From: CAWEBF01 sp963807235
Lineage (GTDB): Bacteria; Acidobacteriota; Vicinamibacteria; Vicinamibacterales; UBA2999
Direction: 5' to 3'
DNA: 64,000 nucleotides
Assembly (NCBI GenBank): GCA_963807235.1
Contig: CAWEBF010000015.1
Span: 62,001 to 126,000, forward strand
The notes beneath the pieces are model-generated. The model was not told the origin of the DNA. It saw nothing but the letters and a program-made list of their open reading frames with translations, and ran no database searches. The translations under genes were made by a program, and so were the position numbers. Shown here piece after piece: positions 39,039-46,469 of the stretch (the stretch's first letter is position 1; every line of letters starts with the position of its first letter).

Positions 39039-39236
39039 CTACCGCCGGCCCCAGAACCAGGCCACGAGTGTGAGAACGATGCTCACGAGGATCGACGTCG
39101 TGAGCGGAAAATAGAACGAGAAGCCGCCGCGCCTGTAAGTAAAGTCCCCGGGTAGCCGTCCAAGCGGTACGCCCAGGGAGATCACGAGGCCGACAGCGGC
39201 AATCACGAGCCCCACGACAATGAGCGTTTTACCCAT
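39039..39236 (-). CDS. DUF2905 small membrane protein
   Basis: This 65-residue protein has two membrane helices (LIVVGLVIAAVGLVISLG and LTTSILVSIVLTLVAWFWG) around the conserved loop LGRLPGDFTYRRGGFSFYFP, which is the DUF2905 signature. The function is unknown. The ATG has only a weak AGG ribosome binding site and sits 4 bp after an R2 heptad array. Confidence 0.85.
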   Translation of the reverse strand: MGKTLIVVGLVIAAVGLVISLGVPLGRLPGDFTYRRGGFSFYFPLTTSILVSIVLTLVAWFWGRR

Positions 39237-39239
39237 AAG

Positions 39240-39274
39240 GCCTGCAGCCTGGAGCCTGGGGCCTGGCGCCTCTC
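39240..39274. repeat. R2 heptad array (five copies)
   Basis: GCCTGCA, GCCTGGA, GCCTGGG, GCCTGGC and GCCTCTC form five heptads in exact 7 bp phase. They fill the gap between ndk and the DUF2905 gene. Confidence 0.85.
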
Positions 39275-39278
39275 CCGG

Positions 39279-39692
39279 CTAGAGCAATTCCATGCCCCGA
39301 AAGAAATACCCGAGCTCAAAGGCTGCCGTCTCCGGCGCATCCGAGCCGTGGGTCGCGTTGCGCCCAATCGACTCGCCGAAGTCCTTGCGCAGCGTCCCGG
39401 CGTCCGCCTTGGCCGGATCGGTGGCGCCCATCGTGTCCCGCCACTTCCTGATGGCGTCGGGGGCCTCGAGGGCCAGCAGCACGCAGGGGCCAGACGACAT
39501 GAACTCGGTCAGCTCCCCGAAGAAGGGCCGCGCCCGATGAACGGCGTAGAACCCCTCCGCCTCTGCCCTGGAGAGGTGCTGCAACCGCATGGCCTTCACG
39601 GTGAAGCCCGCCTTCTCGATGCGCGCCAGGATCTGGCCTGCCAGACCCCGGCTCACCGCATCGGGCTTGATGATCGCGAACGTTCGTTCCAT
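39279..39692 (-). CDS. ndk: Nucleoside diphosphate kinase
   Basis: Ndk transfers the gamma phosphate among nucleoside triphosphates. The 137-residue protein has ERTFAIIKPDAVSRGLAGQI, the catalytic histidine in NATHGSDAPETA, and an end in FFRGMELL, as expected for a bacterial Ndk. It lies 15 bp after sucD, so GTP or ATP made by succinyl-CoA synthetase feeds the same operon's kinase. Confidence 0.97.
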   Translation of the reverse strand: MERTFAIIKPDAVSRGLAGQILARIEKAGFTVKAMRLQHLSRAEAEGFYAVHRARPFFGELTEFMSSGPCVLLALEAPDAIRKWRDTMGATDPAKADAGTLRKDFGESIGRNATHGSDAPETAAFELGYFFRGMELL

Positions 39693-39707
39693 AGACGCTG
39701 CTGGACG

Positions 39708-40581
39708 TTACCGTCCCAGCACCTCCTTCATGGCCGTGCCCATGTCGGCGGGACTCTTGGCCACGCGCACACCCGCCTTGGTCAGCGCCTCCATCTTCTC
39801 GGCCGCCGTGCCCTGGCCGCCGGCGATGATGGCGCCCGCATGACCCATCCGGCGTCCCGGCGGCGCGGTCTGGCCGGCGATGAAGCCGACCACCGGCTTC
39901 TTGAACTCTTTCTTGATGTACGCGGCGGCCTCCTGTTCGGCCGTGCCGCCAATCTCGCCGATCATGATCACGGCCTCGGTGTCGGGGTCCAGGGCAAAGA
40001 GCCGCAGCGCATCGATGAAGTTGGTGCCGATGAGCGGGTCGCCGCCGATGCCGATGCAGGTCGTCTGCCCCATTCCCTGCTTGGACAGCTGGTGGATGGC
40101 CTCGTAGGTCAGCGTGCCGCTCTTCGACACGATGCCGATGCGCCCTTCCTTGCAGATGTGGCCGGGGATGATGCCCGCCTTGGCCTGGCCCGCCGTGATG
40201 ACGCCGGGGCAATTCGGGCCGACGAGGCGCGTCTTGCTGCCCTTCCATGAACGTCCACACCTTCAGCATGTCCACGGTGGGAATGCCTTCGGTGATGCAG
40301 ACCGCCAGCGGGATGCCCGCGTCGGTGGCTTCCATGATGGCGTCGGCCGCGGCCGGCGGCGGGACGAAAATCACCGACGCATTCGCGCCGGTTTCGCGCA
40401 CCGCGTCGTGCACGCTGTTGAAGATCGGCCAGCCCTCGTGGGTGGTGCCGCCCTTGCCGGGCGTGACGCCGCCGACCACCGTCGTGCCGTATGCGGCGGC
40501 CGCCTTGGCGTGAAACGTGCCCTCGCGCCCGGTGAGGCCCTGCACAACCAGCCGCGTGTTGCGATCCAGCAAAACCGCCAT
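39708..40581 (-). CDS. sucD: Succinyl-CoA synthetase alpha subunit, one frameshift
   Basis: SucD carries the CoA site and phosphohistidine of succinyl-CoA synthetase. The first frame gives MAVLLDRNTRLVVQGLTGRE and GTTHEGWPIFNSVHDAV. After about 40230 the second frame gives RLVGPNCPGVITAGQAKAGI, LTYEAIHQLSKQGMG and the active-site RMGHAGAIIAGGQGTAAEKM. One base in the run before CGTGTT accounts for the break. It starts 3 bp after the sucC stop. Confidence 0.95.
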
Positions 40582-40584
40582 GGG

Positions 40585-41784
40585 CTACTTCGTCCTCTCG
40601 TTCTGGGCCTTATCGGCCTGCTCACCGCCCGCGAGCGCCACGACCTTCGATGCCGCTTCGCCCATGGAGTCGGCCGTCGCGAAGTTCAGGCCGCTTTCCT
40701 TCAGGAGCCGCTTGCCCTCTTCCACGTTCGTGCCTTCCATGCGGATGACGATCGGCACCGGGACGCCCAGCTCGGTGACGGCCGCGATGACGCCCTGCGC
40801 CAGCACGTCGCAGCGCAGGATGCCGCCGAAGATGTTGATCAGCACGGCTTTGACGTTGGCGTCGGACATCAGGATCTTGAACGCGTTGCGAATTTGCTCG
40901 GCATTCGCCCCGCCGCCCACGTCCAGGAAATTGGCCGGCTCGCCGCCCGCCAACTTGATGATGTCCATGGTGGCCATCGCCAGGCCGGCGCCGTTCACCA
41001 TGCAGCCGATGTTGCCGTCCAGGCGGATGTAGTTCAGGGAGAACTTCGAGGCCTCCACTTCGAGCGGGTCTTCCTCGGAGACGTCGCGGAGCTCTTTCAG
41101 CTCGGGATGCCGGTACAGCGCGCTGTCGTCAAAGCTGACCTTCGCGTCGAGCGCCAGCAGGTTCCCGTCCTTGGTGAGCACCAGCGGGTTGATCTCGACC
41201 ATCGAGGCGTCCGTGGCCATGAACGCCTCGTAGAGGGAGGCCAGCACCTTGGCGAACTTGCCGGCAGCCGCGCCGTCCAGGCCCATGCTGAACGCCAGCT
41301 TGCGCCCCTCGAACGGCAGCAGGCCCGTGCCGCGATGCACCGTTTCCCGCAGGATCTTCTCGGGATGGGAGGCCGCCACTTCCTCGATGTCCATGCCACC
41401 GGCGGCGCTGGCGATGATCACCGGCGACGCGCTGGCCCGGTCGATCACGATGCTGACGTACAGCTCGCGATCGATCTGCAAGCCTTCCTCGATCAGCAGC
41501 CGGCCCACTTTCTTGCCTTCGGGACCCGTCTGGTGCGTCACGAGCGTCATGCCGAGGATGGAATTGGCGAGCTGCTGCGCCTCTTCGGGCGACTTGGCGA
41601 TCTTGACGCCACCGCCCTTGCCCCGGCCGCCCGCGTGAATCTGTGCCTTGACCACAACGACGCCGCCGCCAAGCTTCCGGGCGATGTCGGCGACGGTGTC
41701 GGCCGAGAACGTGACCTCGCCACGGGGCACCGGGACACCGAAACGCGCGAGGACGGCTTTGGCCTGATATTCGTGGATTTTCAC
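40585..41784 (-). CDS. sucC: Succinyl-CoA synthetase beta subunit
   Basis: This is the ATP-grasp subunit of succinyl-CoA synthetase, 399 residues. KIHEYQAKAVLARFGVPVPR, VVKAQIHAGGRGKGGGVKIA, EINPLVLTKDGNLLALDAK and GCMVNGAGLAMATMDIIKL are diagnostic. ATP versus GTP use is not determined. It forms an operon with sucD and ndk; mdh lies upstream across an R2 array. Confidence 0.97.
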   Translation of the reverse strand: MKIHEYQAKAVLARFGVPVPRGEVTFSADTVADIARKLGGGVVVVKAQIHAGGRGKGGGVKIAKSPEEAQQLANSILGMTLVTHQTGPEGKKVGRLLIEEGLQIDRELYVSIVIDRASASPVIIASAAGGMDIEEVAASHPEKILRETVHRGTGLLPFEGRKLAFSMGLDGAAAGKFAKVLASLYEAFMATDASMVEINPLVLTKDGNLLALDAKVSFDDSALYRHPELKELRDVSEEDPLEVEASKFSLNYIRLDGNIGCMVNGAGLAMATMDIIKLAGGEPANFLDVGGGANAEQIRNAFKILMSDANVKAVLINIFGGILRCDVLAQGVIAAVTELGVPVPIVIRMEGTNVEEGKRLLKESGLNFATADSMGEAASKVVALAGGEQADKAQNERTK

Positions 41785-41852
41785 TGGAAGGATGTATGTG
41801 AGCTGACGTGAATTCGCCAGGTCAGACAGTCAGTGATCATACAACAGGCACA

Positions 41853-41927
41853 GGCTTGGCTCCCGGCTTAGGCTCAGGGCTCTTGGCGCTCGCAATGAGG
41901 CCTGGAGCCCGGAGCCTGGAGCCCAGA
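41853..41927. repeat. R2 heptad array
   Basis: A degenerate stretch, GGCTTAG GCTCAGG GCTCTTG, is followed by GCCTGGA, GCCCGGA, GCCTGGA and GCCCAGA (41900-41927) in strict 7 bp phase. It lies between mdh and sucC. Confidence 0.8.
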
Positions 41928-41935
41928 CGGGCGGC

Positions 41936-42862
41936 TCACATTCCGATGACGTCAACGAGCTCCTTGACGGCGGCGGCGGATTTCTTCAACGCCGCATCCT
42001 CCTCGGGTGTCAGTTTGATCTCGATGATCTTCTCCATGCCGCCCGCACCGAGCTTCACCGGCACGCCGACGAAGAGATCGCGAATGCCGTATTCGCCCTG
42101 CAGGTACACCGAGCACGGCAGGATCTTCTTCTTGTCCTTGAGGATCGCCTCGCACATCTCGGCTGCCGCCTGACCCGGCGCGTACCACGCGCTCGTGCCC
42201 ACCAGCTTCGTGATCTCCGCGCCGCCATCGGCGGTCCGCTTGCAGATCGCGTCGATGCGCTCCTTGGACAGCAGTTCGGTAAGCGGGATGCCCGCCACGG
42301 TCGAATAGCGCGGCAGCGGCACCATCGTGTCGCCGTGGCCGCCCAGGACGAAGGAGTGCACGTTCTCGACCGAGACATTCAGTTCCATGGCCACGAACGT
42401 GCTCATGCGCGCTGAGTCGAGCACCCCTGCCATCCCGATCACGCGCTCTCGCGGGAACTTGGTCAGCTTGTAAAGCGCCTGCGACATCGCGTCGAGCGGA
42501 TTGGCCACCGGTATCACGATCGCGTTGGGCGTGTGCTGCACGAGGTTGGGCGCGATGCTCTTCATGATCTCGAAGTTGTCGCGCACCAGGTCGTCGCGGC
42601 TCATGCCCGGCTTGCGTGGCTTGCCCGAGGTGATGACCACGATGTCGGAACCGGCGGCGGCGCTCCAATCGCCGCCGCCGACCAGGCGTGAATCGCTGCC
42701 GATGATCGGACACGTCTCGTAGATGTCCAGCGCCACGCCGGCGGCCTTCTGATCGGCGATGTCGATGATGACGACGTCGGCCAGTTCCTTCTCGGCAATC
42801 GCGCGCGCCACGGTCATGCCTACGTTTCCCGCGCCGCCCACCACTGTCACTTTGCGATTCAT
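41936..42862 (-). CDS. mdh: Malate dehydrogenase (LDH-like type)
   Basis: This is an NAD-dependent TCA enzyme of 308 residues. The Rossmann loop is VGGAGNVGMTVARAIAE and Asp in VVIIDIADQKA is the NAD-selecting acid. The specificity loop TSGKPRKPGMSRDDL carries the arginines that select malate over lactate, and the catalytic histidine is in LGGHGDTMVPL. GAGGAG precedes the ATG. It is the first gene of the minus-strand TCA cluster; fumC is 28 kb away. Confidence 0.96.
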   Translation of the reverse strand: MNRKVTVVGGAGNVGMTVARAIAEKELADVVIIDIADQKAAGVALDIYETCPIIGSDSRLVGGGDWSAAAGSDIVVITSGKPRKPGMSRDDLVRDNFEIMKSIAPNLVQHTPNAIVIPVANPLDAMSQALYKLTKFPRERVIGMAGVLDSARMSTFVAMELNVSVENVHSFVLGGHGDTMVPLPRYSTVAGIPLTELLSKERIDAICKRTADGGAEITKLVGTSAWYAPGQAAAEMCEAILKDKKKILPCSVYLQGEYGIRDLFVGVPVKLGAGGMEKIIEIKLTPEEDAALKKSAAAVKELVDVIGM

Positions 42863-43171
42863 GCAGCTCCTCGATCTCTGGTTAGGGCACCATCCCGCAG
42901 TTCACGTTGTGAGTTTTCCGCAACGCCTGTGGATACCCTGTTGAAAAGGCCACCTAACTCCGCCGATCGGCGTTTGATCTTTAGCGATCTAGCATTTTGC
43001 ACCATCGTTGTGCGGCCGTCACACGCCCGCAACCAGCCTGTGGATGGCGCACGCCGGCGTCGGTGCGACAGCCCGCGATTATACTTGGTGCGTCCCGCGT
43101 GACGCGCGCCTGCAGTGGCCGCCGCGCGTTGCCCCACACGACTTCTCCTTTCTCTGCCGCACGGATTCATC
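42863..43171. other. Divergent promoter region between mdh and serA
   Basis: This 309 bp stretch has lower GC than its surroundings and no gene. It must hold both promoters. TATACT at 43080-43085 could be a -10 for serA, and the overlapping ATTATA gives TATAAT on the minus strand. Two DnaA-box-like sites, TGTGGATAC (42928) and TGTGGATGG (43039), are each imperfect. Confidence 0.45.
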
Positions 43172-44749
43172 GTGAAGATTCTCGTCGCCGACGACCTGCC
43201 TGCATCCGCCCTCGAGCTCTTGTCGAAGGAAGGATGGGACGTCGATGCCCGATCGGGCCGGAGCCCCGAGCAGCTGACAGCCGACATCGCCGATGCCGAT
43301 GCCATCGTCGTCCGCAGCGCCACCAAGGTGACCGCGCCGTTGATCAACGCGGCCCCGCGCCTTCGGGCAATCGCCCGGGCAGGCACGGGAGTGGATAACG
43401 TCGACGTGCCGGCGGCCAGCGCGCGCGGCATCGTGGTGATGAACGCGCCCGGCGCCAGCAGCATCAGCGTCGCGGAATTGACGATGGGCCTTCTGCTTTC
43501 ATTAGCGCGGCATATGCCCGGCGCCGACGCCGCGATGAAGCAGGGGAAGTGGGAGAAGAAGAAGTTTCAGGGCGTCGAGCTGCGCGGCAAGACCCTGGGG
43601 CTCGTGGGCCTGGGGCGCATCGGCCAGGAGGTGGCGCGCCGCGCGGCCGCCTTCGAGATGCGCGTCGTGGCCTTCGACCCGTTCCTCCCCGCGCAGGTGG
43701 CGGCCGACCTGGACGTGCAGCTGTTGTCGCTGGACGACCTGTTCGCCCAGGCCGACTATGTGTCGCTCCACATGCCCTCGACTCCCCAGACGCGCAACCT
43801 GGTGAACGCGGAGCGGCTGGCGAAGGCCAAGCGGGGGCTGCGGCTCGTGAACACGGCTCGAGGCGACCTGGTGGACGAAACGGCGCTCGCCGACGCCATC
43901 GAAAGCGGACAGGTGGCGGGTGCGGGGCTGGACGTGTTCGTGAAGGAACCCACCGTGGATCACCGTCTCCAGATGCTGCCCCAGGTGGTCGCCACGCCGC
44001 ACATCGCGGCGTCCACGGCCGAAGGACAGGAGCTGGTGGGCGTGGAGACGGCGGCCGCGCTGCGAGATTTCCTGCGGGACGGGGTCATACGCAACGCCGT
44101 CAACGTACCGTCGGTGTCGCCGGAGGAGTTCAAGCGGCTGCAGCCGTTCCTGACGCTCGGCGAGCGCCTGGGCTCGTTCCTGGCGCAGATGATCGACCGG
44201 AACGCCCAGGAGCTCAGCGTCCGCTACTACGGCGACTTGACCAGCGGCCGCACCGACATGGTGGCCAACGCCATCATTGTCGGGCTGTTGCGGCCAATCC
44301 TGTCGTCCGCGGTCACGTTCGTGAATGCCCGGCAGGTGGCCGCCGAGCGCGGCCTGGAGGTGGCGGAATCGCGCAGCACACGGGCGCGCGACTACCGGGC
44401 GCTCATTTCGGTGAAGCTGCAGACGCCCGACGGCGACCGGTGGGTGGAGGGCGCCCTGTTCGAGGGTGGCTCGGCCCGCCTGGTCATGCTGGACGGCGTG
44501 GCCGTCGAGGCGCCCCTCGAGGGCACCATGATCGTCATGTCCAACAACGATCAGCCGGGCGTCATCGGCGATGTCGGTACGGTGCTGGGACGGAACGCCG
44601 TCAACATCGCCAGCTTCGCGCTGGGCCGCGACGGCCAGCGGGCCGTCGGCCTGGTGGGCGTCGACGACTCGAGCCAGGTGACGGAGGCTGTTCTGGAGCA
44701 GATTCGCGGCCTGAAGAACATCAGGACCGCTCGCCTGGTGCGGGTCTAG
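43172..44749 (+). CDS. serA: D-3-phosphoglycerate dehydrogenase
   Basis: SerA performs the first step of serine synthesis. The 525-residue protein has the long form. The substrate/NAD core contains VRSATKVTAPLINAAPRLRA, the Rossmann loop GLVGLGRIGQEVARRAA, INTARGD-like LVNTARGDLVDETAL and the His in ATPHIAASTAEGQ. The ASB domain (VRYYGDLTSGRTDMVAN) and ACT domain (MIVMSNNDQPGVIGDVGTVL) follow. GTG 43172 begins VKILVADDL; the longer upstream frame has no family match. Serine feedback through ACT is known for some members. Confidence 0.95.
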   Translation: MKILVADDLPASALELLSKEGWDVDARSGRSPEQLTADIADADAIVVRSATKVTAPLINAAPRLRAIARAGTGVDNVDVPAASARGIVVMNAPGASSISVAELTMGLLLSLARHMPGADAAMKQGKWEKKKFQGVELRGKTLGLVGLGRIGQEVARRAAAFEMRVVAFDPFLPAQVAADLDVQLLSLDDLFAQADYVSLHMPSTPQTRNLVNAERLAKAKRGLRLVNTARGDLVDETALADAIESGQVAGAGLDVFVKEPTVDHRLQMLPQVVATPHIAASTAEGQELVGVETAAALRDFLRDGVIRNAVNVPSVSPEEFKRLQPFLTLGERLGSFLAQMIDRNAQELSVRYYGDLTSGRTDMVANAIIVGLLRPILSSAVTFVNARQVAAERGLEVAESRSTRARDYRALISVKLQTPDGDRWVEGALFEGGSARLVMLDGVAVEAPLEGTMIVMSNNDQPGVIGDVGTVLGRNAVNIASFALGRDGQRAVGLVGVDDSSQVTEAVLEQIRGLKNIRTARLVRV

Positions 44750-44750
44750 G

Positions 44751-44826
44751 CTAGCGAGGCTCCGCCCGGCGATACAAGGCTGCGCCTCGCTAGAGCAGTG
44801 TCTGTTTGGCCCCAGCTGCGCGGGGC
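44751..44826 (+). repeat. R3 two-hairpin element
   Basis: CTAGCGAGGC (44751-44760) pairs with GCCTCGCTAG (44784-44793). The spacer AGCAGTGTCTGTTTG follows, then the stem GCCCC/GGGGC (44809-44826). It starts 1 bp after the serA stop and ends 1 bp before the stop of the convergent gene. Confidence 0.85.
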
Positions 44827-44827
44827 A

Positions 44828-45361
44828 CTAACGGCCCATCGTCAGTCGAATGGCGCGGCCGTCGCGTACGTCCACAATGTCCACCCCATCGACTTCAATC
44901 CGCTCGATCCGATAACTGTCGGCCACGACGTCGCCCACGCGGGCGAGCACGAGCCCGAGGGCGCTGCTCGACAGGACAGCCGTACTCACCCGGGTGCCCG
45001 TGGAGTCGTCGCTGGCAGTGCCCGTCAATCGAAAGGGAAACACGGGCGCCTGTGGTGCGGCACTCTCGGGCACGGCGGCAGCAGCCGTCGCCGCCGCCTC
45101 GCGACGGATTGGGGCGACCGCCGGAAAACGAAACGGATTGCGCGTCGGCTGCTCGAACGCCGCGGCGGCACGGTTGCCCAGAGCGAGCCGTGCGGCTTCT
45201 TGCTCGAGCGACAGCGTGAGCGGCGCGGATCGCGGCGCGGATCGCCCCGCGGCCGCCGGCGCCACGCTGCGTGCCGGCGCGGCCGGCGTCGCGAGCCAGC
45301 CAGCGAGGGCGGTGGCGCCCGTCGCGACCGTCGCGGCCGCTTTCCAGTTCAGTTGCAACAC
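44828..45361 (-). CDS. Exported PilP/GspC-like protein
   Basis: This is a 177-residue protein. GTG 45361 (or the TTG next to it) starts a hydrophobic N-terminal anchor, WKAAATVATGATALAGWLA. An Ala-rich linker with NPFRFPAV follows, then a small beta-domain: FPFRLTGTASDDSTGTRVS, AVLSSSALGLVLARVGDVV and YRIERIEVDGVDIVDVRDG. The domain resembles the PilP or GspC homology region, which contacts secretins. No other pilus gene lies nearby; the pil operon is 15 kb away. The assignment is tentative. Confidence 0.5.
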   Translation of the reverse strand: MLQLNWKAAATVATGATALAGWLATPAAPARSVAPAAAGRSAPRSAPLTLSLEQEAARLALGNRAAAAFEQPTRNPFRFPAVAPIRREAAATAAAAVPESAAPQAPVFPFRLTGTASDDSTGTRVSTAVLSSSALGLVLARVGDVVADSYRIERIEVDGVDIVDVRDGRAIRLTMGR

Positions 45362-45410
45362 TTGAGTATCGTAGCACTGCGGCCGCGTTTGCCGATTGAC
45401 GCGCGGCCGC

Positions 45411-45496
45411 GGCTCCAGGCTCTCGGCTCTAGGCTTTGGGCTCTGGGCCAAGAACCGGAGACTGGAGACCGGAGACCGGAGACCGGAGACTGACGA
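45411..45496. repeat. R2 double heptad array
   Basis: Block 1 is GGCTCCA, GGCTCTC, GGCTCTA, GGCTTTG, GGCTCTG, GGCCAAG. After AA, block 2 is CCGGAGA, CTGGAGA, CCGGAGA x3, CTGACGA. Each block keeps strict 7 bp phase, and the blocks are partly complementary, so the whole can fold back. It ends 21 bp before the kdsB -10 box. Confidence 0.85.
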
Positions 45497-45517
45497 CCAG
45501 ACTGAGTCCCCACGTGC

Positions 45518-45523
45518 TATGAT
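45518..45523 (+). promoter_or_regulatory. -10-like TATGAT, probable leaderless promoter of kdsB
   Basis: TATGAT is followed by five bases and the GTG start at 45529, with no Shine-Dalgarno. It lies directly after the R2 double array. Confidence 0.45.
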
Positions 45524-45528
45524 CCGCC

Positions 45529-46335
45529 GTGTCCACTGACGCCAGTCGCGGCAACACACCCGACTCGCGGCAGGCCTCTCGAATCATCGCCCTCATCCCC
45601 GCCCGCTACGACTCCTCGAGGTTCCCTGGAAAGGCGCTCGCCGACTTGTGCGGCAAGCCGATGATCGTGCACGTGTACGAGCGCGCGCGACAGGCGCGCG
45701 GCGTGGACGACGTCATCGTCGCTACCGACGATCAGCGCATCGCCGACGCGATCGCGCGATTTGGCGGCGTGGCCCGATTGACAAGGGCCGGGCATCGGAC
45801 GGGCACCGACCGCATCGCGGAAGTCGCGCGGGATCTCGAGTGCGACATCGTGGTCAACCCGCAGGGCGACGAGCCGCTGCTGGATCCCCGGATGATCGAG
45901 GACGTGGTGCGTCCACTTCTGGAGGACCCCACCGTGTCGATGGCCACGGTGCGCCGGCCGATCACCGACCCGGCCGACTATTTCAACCCGCACGTCGTGA
46001 AAGTGACCGTGGACGCCAGGGGGGACGCGCTGTATTTCTCGCGCGCGGCGATTCCCGCTGCCGGCGCGCCGGGAGCCGGCCCGGACATGCCTCCCTGTCA
46101 GGCGCACATCGGGTTGTACGCGTTCCGCCGCGAGTTCCTGCTGCGTTTCGCGGCGCTGCCCCAGACGCCGCTCGAGCGCATCGAGTCGCTGGAGCAGCTG
46201 CGGGCGCTGGAACACGGCTACCGCATCCGGACCGTCCTGACCCAGCACGCGACGGTCGGCGTGGACACCCCCGAGGATTTGGAAAGGGCTCGAGAGCACC
46301 TAGACGTCTTGAACGGTCGGAATCTGTGCAGATGA
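45529..46335 (+). CDS. kdsB: 3-deoxy-manno-octulosonate cytidylyltransferase
   Basis: KdsB activates Kdo with CTP to CMP-Kdo for lipopolysaccharide. The 268-residue protein has ALIPARYDSSRFPGKALADL, VATDDQRIADAIARFGG, TGTDRIAEVAR, VNPQGDEPLLDP and IGLYAFRREFLLRF in family order. The GTG start gives an N-terminal extension of about 18 residues (TDASRGNTPDSRQASR) compared with E. coli; an R3 element follows the stop. It heads a row with pyrG (which makes its CTP), kdsA and kdsD. Confidence 0.96.
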   Translation: MSTDASRGNTPDSRQASRIIALIPARYDSSRFPGKALADLCGKPMIVHVYERARQARGVDDVIVATDDQRIADAIARFGGVARLTRAGHRTGTDRIAEVARDLECDIVVNPQGDEPLLDPRMIEDVVRPLLEDPTVSMATVRRPITDPADYFNPHVVKVTVDARGDALYFSRAAIPAAGAPGAGPDMPPCQAHIGLYAFRREFLLRFAALPQTPLERIESLEQLRALEHGYRIRTVLTQHATVGVDTPEDLERAREHLDVLNGRNLCR

Positions 46336-46367
46336 ATCGATTTCTCGTGTGCGTTCAAGACGTCTAC

Positions 46368-46445
46368 GCCCGCGCGCAGCGCGGGCAAGCAAACACTGCA
46401 CTAGCGAAGCGGAGCTGCCCAGCAGCCTCAAGCGGAGCTTCGATA
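46368..46445 (+). repeat. R3 two-hairpin element
   Basis: GCCCGCGC/GCGCGGGC stem (46368-46386), spacer AAGCAAACACTGCAC (46387-46401), then TAGCGAAGC with a distal GCTTCGAT. It lies between kdsB and pyrG in the orientation opposite to the copies at 44751 and 51206. Confidence 0.75.
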
Positions 46446-46469
46446 GTCTCCAGGCACACGTGAGGGCGC

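Noticed and set aside
42863..43171. Replication origin
   Set aside because: There are only two imperfect DnaA-like boxes, with no dnaA, dnaN, parA or gidA nearby and no AT-rich unwinding tract.
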